Position numbers and translations under genes: made by a program | Notes under the pieces: generated by a model | Told to the model about the DNA's origin: nothing | Databases searched by the model: none | What the model saw: only the letters and a program-made list of their open reading frames with translations | Shown here: positions 48,442 through 57,345 of the stretch, piece by piece | Layout: each line of letters begins with the position of its first letter | Numbering within the stretch: the first letter of the stretch is position 1 | Origin: Candidatus Rhodobacter oscarellae | Lineage (GTDB): Bacteria > Pseudomonadota > Alphaproteobacteria > Rhodobacterales > Rhodobacteraceae | Assembly (NCBI RefSeq): GCF_001078595.1 | Contig: NZ_LFTY01000002.1 | Span: 3,803,148-3,867,147, forward strand | Reading direction: 5' to 3' | DNA: 64,000 bases

Positions 48442-49476
48442 GTGAAGGCGGCACTTGTGGCGCGCGCCTTGCAGGAGGGGTTCTCGAAATGCCGGGTGAC
48501 GGTGCCGGACGCCGTGCCGGATGCGGCCGCCCGGCTGGCGCAGTTCGTCGAGAAGGGGCGGCACGGCCAGATGGGCTGGATGGCCGAGCGCATGCATTGG
48601 CGCGGCGACCCGGCGGCGCTCTGGCCCGAGGCGCGCTCTGTGATTATGCTCGCCGAGGCCTACACGCCCGACCATGACCCCCTGGAGGTGCTGGGGCAAC
48701 GCGACCGCGCCGCGATCTCGGTCTACGCCCAGAACCGCGACTATCACGACATCGTCAAGAAGCGCCTCAAGCGGCTGGGGCGCTGGTTGATCGAGCAAAG
48801 CCCCTGCGAGATCAAGGTCTTCGTCGACACTGCCCCGGTGATGGAAAAGCCCCTGGCCGAGGCGGCTGGGCTGGGCTGGCAGGGCAAGCACACCAACCTT
48901 CTGGCGCGCGACCTGGGCAGCTGGTTCTTTCTCGGCGCGATCTTCACCACCCTGGAGCTGGCCCCGGACCCGCCCGAGGGCGAGCATTGCGGGTCCTGCC
49001 GCGCCTGCCTGGACATCTGCCCCACCGAGGCCTTCCCCGCGCCCTTCCAACTGGACGCGCGGCGCTGCATTTCCTACCTGACCATCGAGCACAAGGGCCG
49101 CGTGGACGAGGCGCTGCGCGCCAAGATGGGCAACCGCATCTACGGCTGCGACGACTGCCTGGCGGTCTGCCCCTGGAACAAGTTCGCGCAAGCCGCGCAT
49201 GAGACCCGCTATGCCGCCCGCGAAGACCTGCGCGCGCCACGACTGGCGGAGCTGGTCCAGCTGGATGACGCGGGCTTTCGGGCGAAGTTCTCTGGGTCGC
49301 CGATCAAGCGGATCGGCCGCGACCGTTTCGTGCGCAACGTGCTCTACGCCATCGGTAACTCGGGCGAGGCGGCCCTGCGGGCCGCCGCCCTGCCCCTAGC
49401 GGACGACCCCGACCCCGCCGTGGCCGACGCCGCGCGCTGGGCAGCTATGCGGCTGGCGCAATGGTCATCCGGGTAA
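48442..49476 (+). CDS. queG: Epoxyqueuosine reductase
   Basis: 344 residues from a GTG at 48442; an in-frame ATG at 48370 would place the G6/C6 hairpin inside the coding region, so I prefer the GTG. The cobalamin-dependent core includes [20 protein letters not shown] and [20 protein letters not shown]. Two 4Fe-4S motifs follow: [12 protein letters not shown] and [10 protein letters not shown]. The C-terminus has HEAT-like helices ([20 protein letters not shown]). It reduces epoxyqueuosine to queuosine in tRNA, the last step of the pathway. The other que genes are not in the window. Confidence 0.93.
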   Translation: MKAALVARALQEGFSKCRVTVPDAVPDAAARLAQFVEKGRHGQMGWMAERMHWRGDPAALWPEARSVIMLAEAYTPDHDPLEVLGQRDRAAISVYAQNRDYHDIVKKRLKRLGRWLIEQSPCEIKVFVDTAPVMEKPLAEAAGLGWQGKHTNLLARDLGSWFFLGAIFTTLELAPDPPEGEHCGSCRACLDICPTEAFPAPFQLDARRCISYLTIEHKGRVDEALRAKMGNRIYGCDDCLAVCPWNKFAQAAHETRYAAREDLRAPRLAELVQLDDAGFRAKFSGSPIKRIGRDRFVRNVLYAIGNSGEAALRAAALPLADDPDPAVADAARWAAMRLAQWSSG

Positions 49477-49519
49477 GCCCCTGATAGGAAAGGCGGGAAA
49501 CCCTTCGAAAGCACCTCTG

Positions 49520-50434
49520 ATGAACCCGTCCCGCGGCATCCTTCTGATGGTCACAGCGATCTCGCTATTCTCGATCATGGGCGCCCTGGTGAAGGCCGCC
49601 GACCGCATACCCGCGGGCGAGATCGTGTTCTTCCGCGCCTTCTGCGCGCTGCCGGTGCTGGTCGTCTGGCTGGCGCTGCGGGGCGGGCTGCGCGAGGGGC
49701 TGCGGGTGCAGAGCTGGCGCGGGCACGCCGTGCGCGCCATCGCCGGCAGCTGCGCCATGGGGCTGGGGTTCTACGGGATCAAGCTGATCCCGCTGCCCGA
49801 GGCCACGGCGATCCGCTTTGTCACGCCCATCTTGGTGGTGGTCTTCGCGGCGCTGATCCTGGGCGAGGTGATCCGCCGCTTCCGCGTCACGGCGGTCCTG
49901 GTCGGCCTGGTCGGTGTCATGATCATCATCTGGCCGCGGCTGGACCTAGAACTCGGCGACGCGGCCTTCCTGGGCGCGTCGGCCACGCTGGTCTCCGCCG
50001 GGCTGGCGGCCTTCGCGCAGGTGATCCTGAAGGGCATGGCCGGCAAGGAGAGCACCACCGCCATCGTGTTCTACTTCCTCGGCACCGCCTCCACGCTTTC
50101 GCTGCTGTCGCTGCCCTTTGGCTGGGTCTGGCCGGTGGGCGTGGAATGGGTCTGGTTGGTCGGGGCGGGGCTGTTCGGCGGGCTCGGGCAGCTCTTTGTG
50201 ACCGCCAGCTACAAACACGCCGACGCGGGCACGCTGGCGCCCTTCACCTATGTCGGCATGATTTGGGCGCTGGGGCTGGGCTATGTGTTCTTCGGCGAGG
50301 TGCCGACGCTGGCCATGCTGGGCGGCGCGGCGCTGGTGATCGCCTCCGGCATCGCCATCGTGCTGCGCGAGCGCGCGCTGGGGCACCAACGCACCGCCGA
50401 GCAGAAGGTGCGCAGCTTGCTGAAGAACGGCTGA
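49520..50434 (+). CDS. DMT superfamily (EamA) transporter
   Basis: 304 residues with ten membrane segments in two EamA repeats, beginning GILLMVTAISLFSIMGALVK and later TLAPFTYVGMIWALGLGYVF. The LPEATAIRFVTPILVVVFAA stretch is typical of this subgroup. Substrate unknown. It follows queG after 43 bp. Confidence 0.9.
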   Translation: MNPSRGILLMVTAISLFSIMGALVKAADRIPAGEIVFFRAFCALPVLVVWLALRGGLREGLRVQSWRGHAVRAIAGSCAMGLGFYGIKLIPLPEATAIRFVTPILVVVFAALILGEVIRRFRVTAVLVGLVGVMIIIWPRLDLELGDAAFLGASATLVSAGLAAFAQVILKGMAGKESTTAIVFYFLGTASTLSLLSLPFGWVWPVGVEWVWLVGAGLFGGLGQLFVTASYKHADAGTLAPFTYVGMIWALGLGYVFFGEVPTLAMLGGAALVIASGIAIVLRERALGHQRTAEQKVRSLLKNG

Positions 50435-50497
50435 GCGGTCGGCCGCACGCTCCGCGGCGGCCGGTTTCGCAACAAGGGTCAGCGCGATAGCGCCGAG

Positions 50498-51367
50498 CTA
50501 CGCCCGCACCAGCTTGTCATAGCCGTCAGCGATCTCTCGCGTCAGGTTGCCGACCTCGAAATTGTAGTCCCCGATGGAGCCCACCGGGGTGACCTCTGCC
50601 GCCGAGCCGGTCAGCCAGCATTGCTGCATGTCCTCCATCTCGCCGGGGTCGATATGGCGCTCATGCACTTTGATCTGGCGGTCCTTGAGCATGCCGATCA
50701 CCGTCTGCCGGGTCAGCCCGTTGAGGAAGGTGTCCGCCAGGGGCGTGTGCACCTCGCCATCCTTCACGAAGAACACGTTCGCGCCCGTCGCCTCGGCCAC
50801 GTAGCCGCGGTAGTCAAAGAACAGCGCGTCCGAGCAGCCCTTGGCCTCGGCGGCGTGCTTGGACGTGGTGCAGATCATGTAAAGGCCGGCGGCCTTGGCA
50901 TGGACCGGGATGGTGTCGGGGCTGGGGCGCTTCCACTTGGAGATGTCCAGCTTGGCGCCCTTGAACTTGCTGTCGCCGTAATAGGCGCCCCACTCCCAGA
51001 CCGCGATGGCCATGCGGACGGGGTTGCGCGCCGAGCTGACACCCATGTCTTCGCCCGAGCCGCGCCAGCACACGGGCCGCACATAGGCGTCCTTTAGGCC
51101 GTTGGCGTTCAGCACCTCGTATTTCGCGGCCTCGATCTGGTCGACCGTGTAGGGGATCGGCATGTCGATCTCGTTGCCGGAGAACAGCAGCCGCTCGGAG
51201 TGCTTGCGGCTGAGGAAGATCTTGCCGCCATAGGCGCGCTCGCCCTCGAACACGGAGGAGGCGTAATGCAGCCCGTGGCTTAGGATGTGCACGTTGGCCT
51301 CGCGCCACGGCACAAGCTTGCCGTCCAGCCAGATGACCCCGTCGCGATCGTCGTATCCTGCAGCCAT
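50498..51367 (-). CDS. ilvE: Branched-chain amino-acid aminotransferase
   Basis: 289 residues from the ATG at 51367; the open frame extends 25 codons upstream without support. Class IV PLP fold: HGLHYASSVFEGERAYGGKI near the start, the PLP lysine Lys158 in PVHAKAAGLYM, then FFDYRGYVAEATGANVFFVK and NGLTRQTVIGML. It exchanges amino groups between glutamate and the 2-oxo acids of leucine, isoleucine and valine. It is divergent from the MarR-type gene, with 142 bp between the starts. Confidence 0.93.
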   Translation of the reverse strand: MAAGYDDRDGVIWLDGKLVPWREANVHILSHGLHYASSVFEGERAYGGKIFLSRKHSERLLFSGNEIDMPIPYTVDQIEAAKYEVLNANGLKDAYVRPVCWRGSGEDMGVSSARNPVRMAIAVWEWGAYYGDSKFKGAKLDISKWKRPSPDTIPVHAKAAGLYMICTTSKHAAEAKGCSDALFFDYRGYVAEATGANVFFVKDGEVHTPLADTFLNGLTRQTVIGMLKDRQIKVHERHIDPGEMEDMQQCWLTGSAAEVTPVGSIGDYNFEVGNLTREIADGYDKLVRA

Positions 51368-51509
51368 GTTTGCGGTCCTTACATTGGCGGGCAAAGGCCC
51401 AATCTTTTCAATTATTGCGCAAATTATGGCCGATGCGGACATAAAGTTGCGCCAAATCCGGCGAATCGATAAAGGTTCACCCTTGGAATGTCAACAAGGC
51501 TGACATAAA

Positions 51510-52052
51510 ATGGACCCAGATGTGATCAGCGGGGCGATGTGCATGGCAGAGGGCGGTACCGGCGGTCCGGGGGGCGAGAGCCTTCTGTTTCTGACCGACG
51601 AGCAGCTTCGCAAGGGGATCGAGGCGATGTTCTTTGCCTATCGCGGCTTCACCGCCGATCCCGACCGCATCCTGGCCGCGCACGGCTACGGGCGGGCGCA
51701 TCACCGCGCGGTGCATTTCATCAACCGCGCCCCGGGCACCACGGTCAACAACCTGCTGAACATCCTCGGCGTCACCAAGCAATCGCTGAACCGCGTCTTG
51801 CGCGCGTTGATCGAGGACGGGCTGGTCGAGAGCCGCGTGGGCGCGCAGGACAAGCGCCAGCGCAACCTCTTCCTGACCGAGACCGGCGCGGCTTTGGAGC
51901 GAGAGCTCTCCGACGCGCAACGCGTGCGCATGCGGGCCGCCTATCGCAGCGCCGGGCCCGAAGCGGTCGCGGGCTTTCGCACCGTGCTGGAGGCGATGAT
52001 GGACACTGACCTGCACCACCATTTCAAAGCGTTGAAAGAGGCCGGATCATGA
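51510..52052 (+). CDS. petP: MarR family regulator, PetP-like
   Basis: 180 residues with a winged helix-turn-helix: VNNLLNILGVTKQSLNRVLR then ALIEDGLVESRVGAQDKRQR, the MarR wing. It overlaps the following response-regulator gene by 4 bases (ATGA). A MarR-type gene fused in this way to an OmpR-type regulator is the petP-petR arrangement first described in Rhodobacter capsulatus near petABC. Here the pair has no pet genes beside it, so the symbol rests on that arrangement and the family match. Confidence 0.75.
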   Translation: MDPDVISGAMCMAEGGTGGPGGESLLFLTDEQLRKGIEAMFFAYRGFTADPDRILAAHGYGRAHHRAVHFINRAPGTTVNNLLNILGVTKQSLNRVLRALIEDGLVESRVGAQDKRQRNLFLTETGAALERELSDAQRVRMRAAYRSAGPEAVAGFRTVLEAMMDTDLHHHFKALKEAGS

Positions 52053-52750
52053 CCCTACCCGACGCGCATCTCTTAATTGTGGACGATGACGAGCGCATTC
52101 GCGGCCTGTTGCAGAAGTTCCTGATGCGGAACGGCTTCTGGGTCACCGCCGCGCGGGACGCCGCCCATGCGCGCAGCGTGCTGAGCGGGCTGGAGTTCGA
52201 CATGATCGTGCTGGACGTGATGATGCCGGGCGAGGACGGGTTAAGCCTCACCAGGGCCCTGCGCGCCGAGGGCACCACGACCCCGATCCTGCTGCTGACC
52301 GCGCGGGGCGACACGGATGACCGCATTGAGGGGCTGGCGGCCGGGGCCGACGACTATCTGCCCAAGCCCTTCGAGCCAAAGGAGCTGCTGCTGCGGATCA
52401 ACGCGATCCTGCGCCGGATCCCCGCCGCTGAGCCTGACGCCGCGCCTAAGGTGCTGTCCCTGGGGCCCATCCGCTACGACATCGAGCGCGGCGAGATGTG
52501 GCGCGGCGACGAAATGGTGCGGCTTACGGCCACGGAATCGCAGCTGATGAAGATCTTCTCGGCCGCGCCGGGGGAGGCGCTGACCCGGTCCAAGCTGGTT
52601 GAGGATCTGGGCCGGGACCATGGCCAGGCGCAGGAGCGCGCGGTGGATGTGCAGATCACGCGCCTGCGGCGCAAGATCGAGACCGACCCCAAGCAGCCGC
52701 GCTACCTGCAAACGGTACGCGGCGCGGGGTATATGCTGGCACCCGATTGA
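52049..52750 (+). CDS. petR: OmpR family response regulator, PetR-like
   Basis: 233 residues. Receiver domain: LLIVDDDERIRGLLQKFLMR, phospho-acceptor Asp56 in MIVLDVMMPGEDG, and the LPKPFEPKELLLR lysine. C-terminal winged helix: VRLTATESQLMKIFSAAPGE, RAVDVQITRLRRKIETDPKQ and YLQTVRGAGYML. No sensor kinase is encoded beside it, so it is an orphan regulator coupled to the MarR protein. Two perfect palindromes lie just after its stop. Confidence 0.88.
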   Translation: MTLPDAHLLIVDDDERIRGLLQKFLMRNGFWVTAARDAAHARSVLSGLEFDMIVLDVMMPGEDGLSLTRALRAEGTTTPILLLTARGDTDDRIEGLAAGADDYLPKPFEPKELLLRINAILRRIPAAEPDAAPKVLSLGPIRYDIERGEMWRGDEMVRLTATESQLMKIFSAAPGEALTRSKLVEDLGRDHGQAQERAVDVQITRLRRKIETDPKQPRYLQTVRGAGYMLAPD

Positions 52751-52762
52751 AGCTGGGCGACA

Positions 52763-52805
52763 CAAAAATCTTCCAAGATTTTTGTAAATTTCTTGCAAGA
52801 AATTT
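52763..52805. repeat. Twin palindromes, AT-rich
   Basis: CAAAAATCTTCCAAGATTTTTG (arms of 10 bases around CC) is at 52763-52784. AAATTTCTTGCAAGAAATTT, a perfect 20-bp palindrome, is at 52786-52805. They stand one base apart in otherwise GC-rich DNA after petR. The first could act as a terminator because its right arm ends in five T. The 180 bp that follow have no supported gene, only a reverse-strand frame ending PQEIPKPYGRDWE. Confidence 0.7.
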
Positions 52806-52987
52806 GCCCCGCCAAGCATCAACGTTACTCCCAATCGCGGCCGTAGGGCTTGGGGATCTCCTGGGGATCGGTCCCGCGTGTCACCGGCCGCGCCCTAAGA
52901 TCGGTGCGCACCGCGCGCAGAGCACCGCCACCAGTGCGGCGTGAAGGATGCTTGTCATTCGGCCGCCTTTGCGGTTCCTATGGTACC

Positions 52988-53923
52988 ATGTCAACGCTGC
53001 TCTTATCACACCCCGCCAGTCTGGAACACGTGACCCCGCCGGGCCATCCCGAGAGGGTGGCGCGCTATCAGGCGATCACCCAGGCTTTGTCTGACCCCGC
53101 CTTCGACGGGCTGATCCGCAAAGAGGCGCCGATGGGCGACCGCGCGGAGGTCCTGCGCTGCCACCCCGAGGACTACGTGGCGCGGATCGAGGCCGCGATC
53201 CCGGCCGAGGGCTACCGCTCGCTGGACGCGGACACCCATGTCTCGCCCGGCTCGCTGGAGTCGGCCATGCGCGCGGTGGGCGGCAACTGCGCCGCCGTGG
53301 ACGCGGTGCTGGCCGGTAAGGCGGGCAATGCCTTTACCGCGATGCGCCCGCCGGGGCACCATGCCGAGACCGCCACTGCCATGGGCTTTTGCCTCTTCGG
53401 CTCGGTGGCCATCGCCGCCAAGCGCGCGCTGGATCATCATGGGCTGGGCCGCGTTGCCGTCATCGATTTCGACGTGCATCACGGCAATGGCACGCAGGAT
53501 CTGCTGTGGAGCGAGGGGCGCGCCTTGTTTGCTTCATCGCACCAGATGCCGCTCTACCCCGGCTCGGGTGCGGCGCATGAGACCGGCGCCCATGACAACG
53601 TGCTGAACGCGCCGCTTGATCCGATGACGGGCAGCGCCCAGATGCGCGCCGCCTATGACCAGGTGATCCTGCCCGCCGTGCGCGACTGGCAGCCCGAGCT
53701 GATCCTGATCTCGGCCGGGTTCGACGCCCATGCGGACGACCCGCTGGCGAACCTGAACTGGACGACCGAGGACTTCGCCTGGGTCACCCGCCGCATCTGC
53801 GAGACGGCGGACGCGGTCTGCGACGGGCGCGTTGTGTCCACGCTTGAGGGCGGCTATGACCTGGGCGCGCTGGCGGAGGGCACCGCGGCGCATGTGCAGG
53901 TCCTGATGGAGGTAGCCGGATGA
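52988..53923 (+). CDS. Histone deacetylase/acetylpolyamine amidohydrolase family protein
   Basis: 311 residues from the ATG at 52988; the longer frame upstream is not supported. HDAC fold landmarks: SHPASLEHVTPPGHPERVAR, the catalytic pair of histidines in AMRPPGHHAETATAMGFC, and the zinc-site VIDFDVHHGNGTQDLLW. A late Asp (AGFDAHADDPLANLNW) completes the site. Bacterial members deacetylate polyamines, acetoin-related compounds or proteins. It overlaps xseB by 4 bases, so it heads the xseB-ispA-dxs transcript. Confidence 0.92.
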   Translation: MSTLLLSHPASLEHVTPPGHPERVARYQAITQALSDPAFDGLIRKEAPMGDRAEVLRCHPEDYVARIEAAIPAEGYRSLDADTHVSPGSLESAMRAVGGNCAAVDAVLAGKAGNAFTAMRPPGHHAETATAMGFCLFGSVAIAAKRALDHHGLGRVAVIDFDVHHGNGTQDLLWSEGRALFASSHQMPLYPGSGAAHETGAHDNVLNAPLDPMTGSAQMRAAYDQVILPAVRDWQPELILISAGFDAHADDPLANLNWTTEDFAWVTRRICETADAVCDGRVVSTLEGGYDLGALAEGTAAHVQVLMEVAG

Positions 53924-54168
53924 GCGACACAGAGAAACCCGTTGGCGAGATGAGCTTTGAGGAGGCGATGCGCGCCCTGGAGGCGGTCGTGGGCCAGCTG
54001 GAATCAGGTGACGTGGAACTGGAGGCCTCGATCAAGCTCTACGAGCGCGGCGCCGAGCTGAAGAAGCGCTGCGAGGCCAAGCTGAAAGAGGCCGAAGAAA
54101 AGGTCGCCGCGATCACGCTGAACGCCGATGGGCAGGCCACAGGCACGCAGCCGCTCGATGCATCGTGA
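53920..54168 (+). CDS. xseB: Exodeoxyribonuclease VII small subunit
   Basis: 82 residues, usual length. The helical hairpin pattern SFEEAMRALEAVVGQLESGD followed by LEASIKLYERGAELKKRCEA is diagnostic. With XseA (not in the window) it degrades single-stranded DNA. Its ATG overlaps the stop of the HDAC-like gene by 4 bases (ATGA), and its stop overlaps the GTG start of ispA in the same way. Confidence 0.95.
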   Translation: MSDTEKPVGEMSFEEAMRALEAVVGQLESGDVELEASIKLYERGAELKKRCEAKLKEAEEKVAAITLNADGQATGTQPLDAS

Positions 54169-55076
54169 CTATTCAAGAGCGAATAGCACATACGAGAAAG
54201 CTGATCGACCGGAAGATTGCCGCCCGAGTGGGCGGGTCTCTGCCATTGCATCAAGCAATGCGCTACGCGTTGGTAGGCGGAAAGAGATTTCGTGCATTCT
54301 TAGCACTGGAGAGCGCTAAGTTGTTCCAGGTTCCCGAGGAGACGGCGATCCGACCCGCCATGGCGATTGAGGCGATGCACGCCTATTCGCTTGTGCATGA
54401 TGACTTGCCTTGCATGGATGACGACGATTTTCGACGTGGCCAGCCGACCGTTCATAAAAAGTGGGACGAAGCCACGGCGGTGCTTGCGGGGGATGCCCTT
54501 CAAGCGCTTGCTTTTGAACTCGCACTGCACCCGTATGGAAAATTCGGCGAGGAAAAGTCGACTGTCGGCAGCGATACTCAGCGCGCGCATTTCGCCTTTA
54601 TGCTAGCTATGTCCGCCGGGAACGGAGGCATGGTTAAGGGGCAGGCACTGGATATAGCGGCTGAGAACGCGAAGGAACCCTTAAGCCTTGACGACATTCT
54701 TGATCTGCAGGCGCACAAAACTGGCAAGCTAATTGAATTGCCATGCCTGGTTGGGCCGTATTTCACCAACATTCCAGATCTGGCAGACCACCATTCGACC
54801 GAACGCATGGGCCTCTACGGGCACAAGATCGGCCTCGCCTTCCAGATCGCCGACGACATCCTCGATGTCGAGGGCGACGCCGCCACCGTGGGCAAGGCCG
54901 TGGGCAAGGACGCGGGCGCCGGAAAGGCCACCTTTGTCAGCCATCTGGGCCTAGACGGGGCGAAACGCCGCGCCCAGGAGCTGGTGACAGAGGCTATAGA
55001 GTGCTTATCTATCTATGGTGACGAGGCTGAGACCTTGAGAGAGGCCGCGCGCTTCGTTATCTCGCGCCAGAGCTAA
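54165..55076 (+). CDS. ispA: Polyprenyl synthetase, farnesyl diphosphate synthase type
   Basis: 303 residues from a GTG at 54165 that overlaps the xseB stop. The first Asp-rich motif is VHDDLPCMDDDDFRRG and the second is LAFQIADDILDVEGD; GGKRFRAFLALESAKLF binds the allylic diphosphate. It condenses IPP with DMAPP/GPP to make farnesyl diphosphate. Codon use is odd: roughly the first two thirds and the last 90 bases are much less GC-rich than the rest and than neighbouring genes. It lies 12 bp before dxs. Confidence 0.93.
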   Translation: MTIQERIAHTRKLIDRKIAARVGGSLPLHQAMRYALVGGKRFRAFLALESAKLFQVPEETAIRPAMAIEAMHAYSLVHDDLPCMDDDDFRRGQPTVHKKWDEATAVLAGDALQALAFELALHPYGKFGEEKSTVGSDTQRAHFAFMLAMSAGNGGMVKGQALDIAAENAKEPLSLDDILDLQAHKTGKLIELPCLVGPYFTNIPDLADHHSTERMGLYGHKIGLAFQIADDILDVEGDAATVGKAVGKDAGAGKATFVSHLGLDGAKRRAQELVTEAIECLSIYGDEAETLREAARFVISRQS

Positions 55077-55088
55077 GGCGAGGCATCC

Positions 55089-57020
55089 ATGGCCGACGAC
55101 AGACCACAGACACCGACACTGGACCGGGTGCAGAGCCCGGCGGACCTCAAAAGGCTGAGCGACGCCGAGCTGTGCCGCGTGGCCGATGAGCTGCGCGCCG
55201 AGACCGTCTCGGCGGTCTCCGAGACCGGCGGGCATCTGGGCGCGGGACTGGGCGTTGTGGAGCTGACCGTGGCGCTGCATGCGGTCTTTGACACGCCGCG
55301 GGACCGACTGATCTGGGACGTCTCGCACCAATGCTACCCGCATAAGATCCTCACCGGGCGGCGCGACCGCATCCGCACCCTGCGCCAGAAGGACGGGCTG
55401 AGCGGCTTCACCAAGCGGTCCGAGAGCGCCTATGACCCGTTCGGGGCGGCGCATTCCTCGACGTCGATCTCTGCCGCGTTGGGTTTCGCCGTGGCGCGTG
55501 ATCTGGGCGGGGCGGCCGAGCCTGCGCTGGGCGATGCGATCGCGGTGATCGGCGATGGCGCCATGAGCGCGGGCATGGCCTATGAGGCGATGAACAACGC
55601 GGGCCACCTCAAGCGGCGCCTCTTTGTGATCCTCAACGACAACGAGATGTCCATCGCCCCGCCTGTGGGCGCGATGTCGAGCTACCTGTCCAGCCTCTAT
55701 GCGGGCGCACCCTTCCAAGAGCTGAAGGCCGCCGCGAAGGGGGCCGTGAGCCTGCTGCCCGAGCCCTTCCAGGAAGGCGCGCGGCGGGCCAAGGAGATGC
55801 TCAAGGGCATGGCCGTGGGCGGGACATTCTTTGAGAGCCTGGGCTTTAGCTATCTCGGCCCCATCGACGGGCATGACCTGGAGCAGCTCCTGCCGGTGCT
55901 GCGCACCGTGAAGGACCGCGCCACGGGGCCGATGCTGATCCATGTGGTCACGCAGAAAGGCAAGGGCTACGCCCCCGCCGAGACGGCCCGCGACAAGGGG
56001 CACGGGGTGTCCAAGTTCGACGTGGTGACCGGCGCGCAGCGCAAGGCGCCCTCGAATGCGCCCAGCTACACCAAGGTCTTCGCGCAGGCGCTTCTTGAGG
56101 AAGCCGCCGAGGACGACAAGATCTGCGCCGTGACCGCCGCGATGCCGGACGGGACGGGCCTGAACCTTTTTGCCGAGCGCTACCCCAGCCGGTGCTTTGA
56201 CGTAGGCATCGCCGAGCAGCACGGGGTGACCTTTGCGGCGGGGCTCGCCGCGGGCGGGATGAAGCCCTTCTGCGCGATCTACTCGACCTTCCTGCAGCGC
56301 GGCTATGACCAGGTCGTCCATGACGTGGCGCTGCAGCGCCTGCCGGTGCGCTTCGCGATTGACCGCGCCGGGCTGGTGGGCGCCGATGGCGCGACCCATG
56401 CGGGCGCCTATGACATCGGCTTCATGGCGAACCTGCCCGGCATGGTGGTGATGGCCGCCGCTGACGAGGCGGAGCTCAAGCACATGGTCGCCACGGCGGT
56501 GGCGCATGACGAGGGGCCGATAGCGTTCCGCTTCCCGCGCGGCGAGGGCGTTGGCGTCGAGATGCCGGAGCGCGGCGAGGTGCTGCAGATCGGCAAGGGC
56601 CGCTTGGTGCGCGAGGGCAAGGGCGTGGCGATCCTGTCCTTCGGGGCGCGGCTGAAAGAGGTTCTGGAGGCGGCGGACAATCTGGGCGCGCAGGGTATCG
56701 CGCCGACCGTGGCCGACGCGCGTTTCGCCAAGCCGCTGGATCGCGACCTGATCCTGGCGCTCGCGGCCGAGCACGACGTGCTCGTCACCATCGAGGAGGG
56801 CGCGGTCGGAGGCTTTGGCAGCCATGTGGCGCAACTGCTCGCCGATGAGGGCGTATTTGATACCGGTCTGAAGTTTCGGTCCATGGTCCTGCCGGACACA
56901 TTCATCGACCAGGCCAGCCCCAGCGACATGTATGCGGTCGCAAAGCTTAACGCCGCCGACATTCAAGCTAAGATACTCACGGTTCTAAATGTGGATAACC
57001 TGGCAGATCGGCGCGCCTGA
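55089..57020 (+). CDS. dxs: 1-deoxy-D-xylulose-5-phosphate synthase
   Basis: 643 residues. TPP-binding [18 protein letters not shown] lies near residue 155; [20 protein letters not shown] is the conserved early region; [20 protein letters not shown] holds the catalytic Glu of the second domain. The C-terminal domain has [15 protein letters not shown]. It joins pyruvate and glyceraldehyde 3-phosphate, the first step of the MEP pathway, so it feeds ispA directly upstream. The last 150 bases are less GC-rich than the body. Confidence 0.96.
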   Translation: MADDRPQTPTLDRVQSPADLKRLSDAELCRVADELRAETVSAVSETGGHLGAGLGVVELTVALHAVFDTPRDRLIWDVSHQCYPHKILTGRRDRIRTLRQKDGLSGFTKRSESAYDPFGAAHSSTSISAALGFAVARDLGGAAEPALGDAIAVIGDGAMSAGMAYEAMNNAGHLKRRLFVILNDNEMSIAPPVGAMSSYLSSLYAGAPFQELKAAAKGAVSLLPEPFQEGARRAKEMLKGMAVGGTFFESLGFSYLGPIDGHDLEQLLPVLRTVKDRATGPMLIHVVTQKGKGYAPAETARDKGHGVSKFDVVTGAQRKAPSNAPSYTKVFAQALLEEAAEDDKICAVTAAMPDGTGLNLFAERYPSRCFDVGIAEQHGVTFAAGLAAGGMKPFCAIYSTFLQRGYDQVVHDVALQRLPVRFAIDRAGLVGADGATHAGAYDIGFMANLPGMVVMAAADEAELKHMVATAVAHDEGPIAFRFPRGEGVGVEMPERGEVLQIGKGRLVREGKGVAILSFGARLKEVLEAADNLGAQGIAPTVADARFAKPLDRDLILALAAEHDVLVTIEEGAVGGFGSHVAQLLADEGVFDTGLKFRSMVLPDTFIDQASPSDMYAVAKLNAADIQAKILTVLNVDNLADRRA

Positions 57021-57129
57021 TGCCGGAAATCAACACAAACTTGCAGGACGGACCGGAAAACTGCACGAATTGTTAGAAAGAAACCCGCCCACAGGTAGAT
57101 GAGAGACACGTACTAAACGGGGCGGTAAC

Positions 57130-57318
57130 ATGAAAAAACTCATCCTAACGGGCGCATTCGCGCTGCTCGCAACCTCTGCTTTTTCTGGTGGGTTGCATGA
57201 TCCGGTGGTGGCACCGGACGTGGTTGTCGTGGACGCTGTGGAATCGGCCGGATCAGACGAATGGGTCGGCGTTCTAATGACCTTCTTGACGATCATATAT
57301 CTCGGCGTCGGCGGCTAA
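57130..57318 (+). CDS. Small exported protein of unknown function
   Basis: 62 residues: a signal peptide (MKKLILTGAFALLATSAFSG), a short acidic linker (GGLHDPVVAPDVVVVDAVES) and a hydrophobic C-terminus (WVGVLMTFLTIIYLGVGG). Small proteins of this layout occur in Roseobacter genomes, but no function is known to me. An ATG with a GGGGCGGTAAC stretch upstream starts it. It might be a small membrane peptide if the signal is not cleaved. Confidence 0.6.
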   Translation: MKKLILTGAFALLATSAFSGGLHDPVVAPDVVVVDAVESAGSDEWVGVLMTFLTIIYLGVGG

Positions 57319-57345
57319 CCTGCGCCTGAGACCGCGATTGTCATG

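Noticed and set aside
46876-49200. 774-codon reverse-strand open frame
   Set aside because: It runs antisense across mtgA, the GST-like gene and queG. It has low-complexity Gly/Arg/His content and no domain.
52825-52975. Reverse-strand frame ending PQEIPKPYGRDWE
   Set aside because: The end looks protein-like, but there is no ATG start in the frame and the upstream part is Arg-rich junk. Not enough to call a gene.
55005-56966. 653-codon reverse-strand open frame
   Set aside because: Antisense to dxs; composition artefact of GC-rich DNA.
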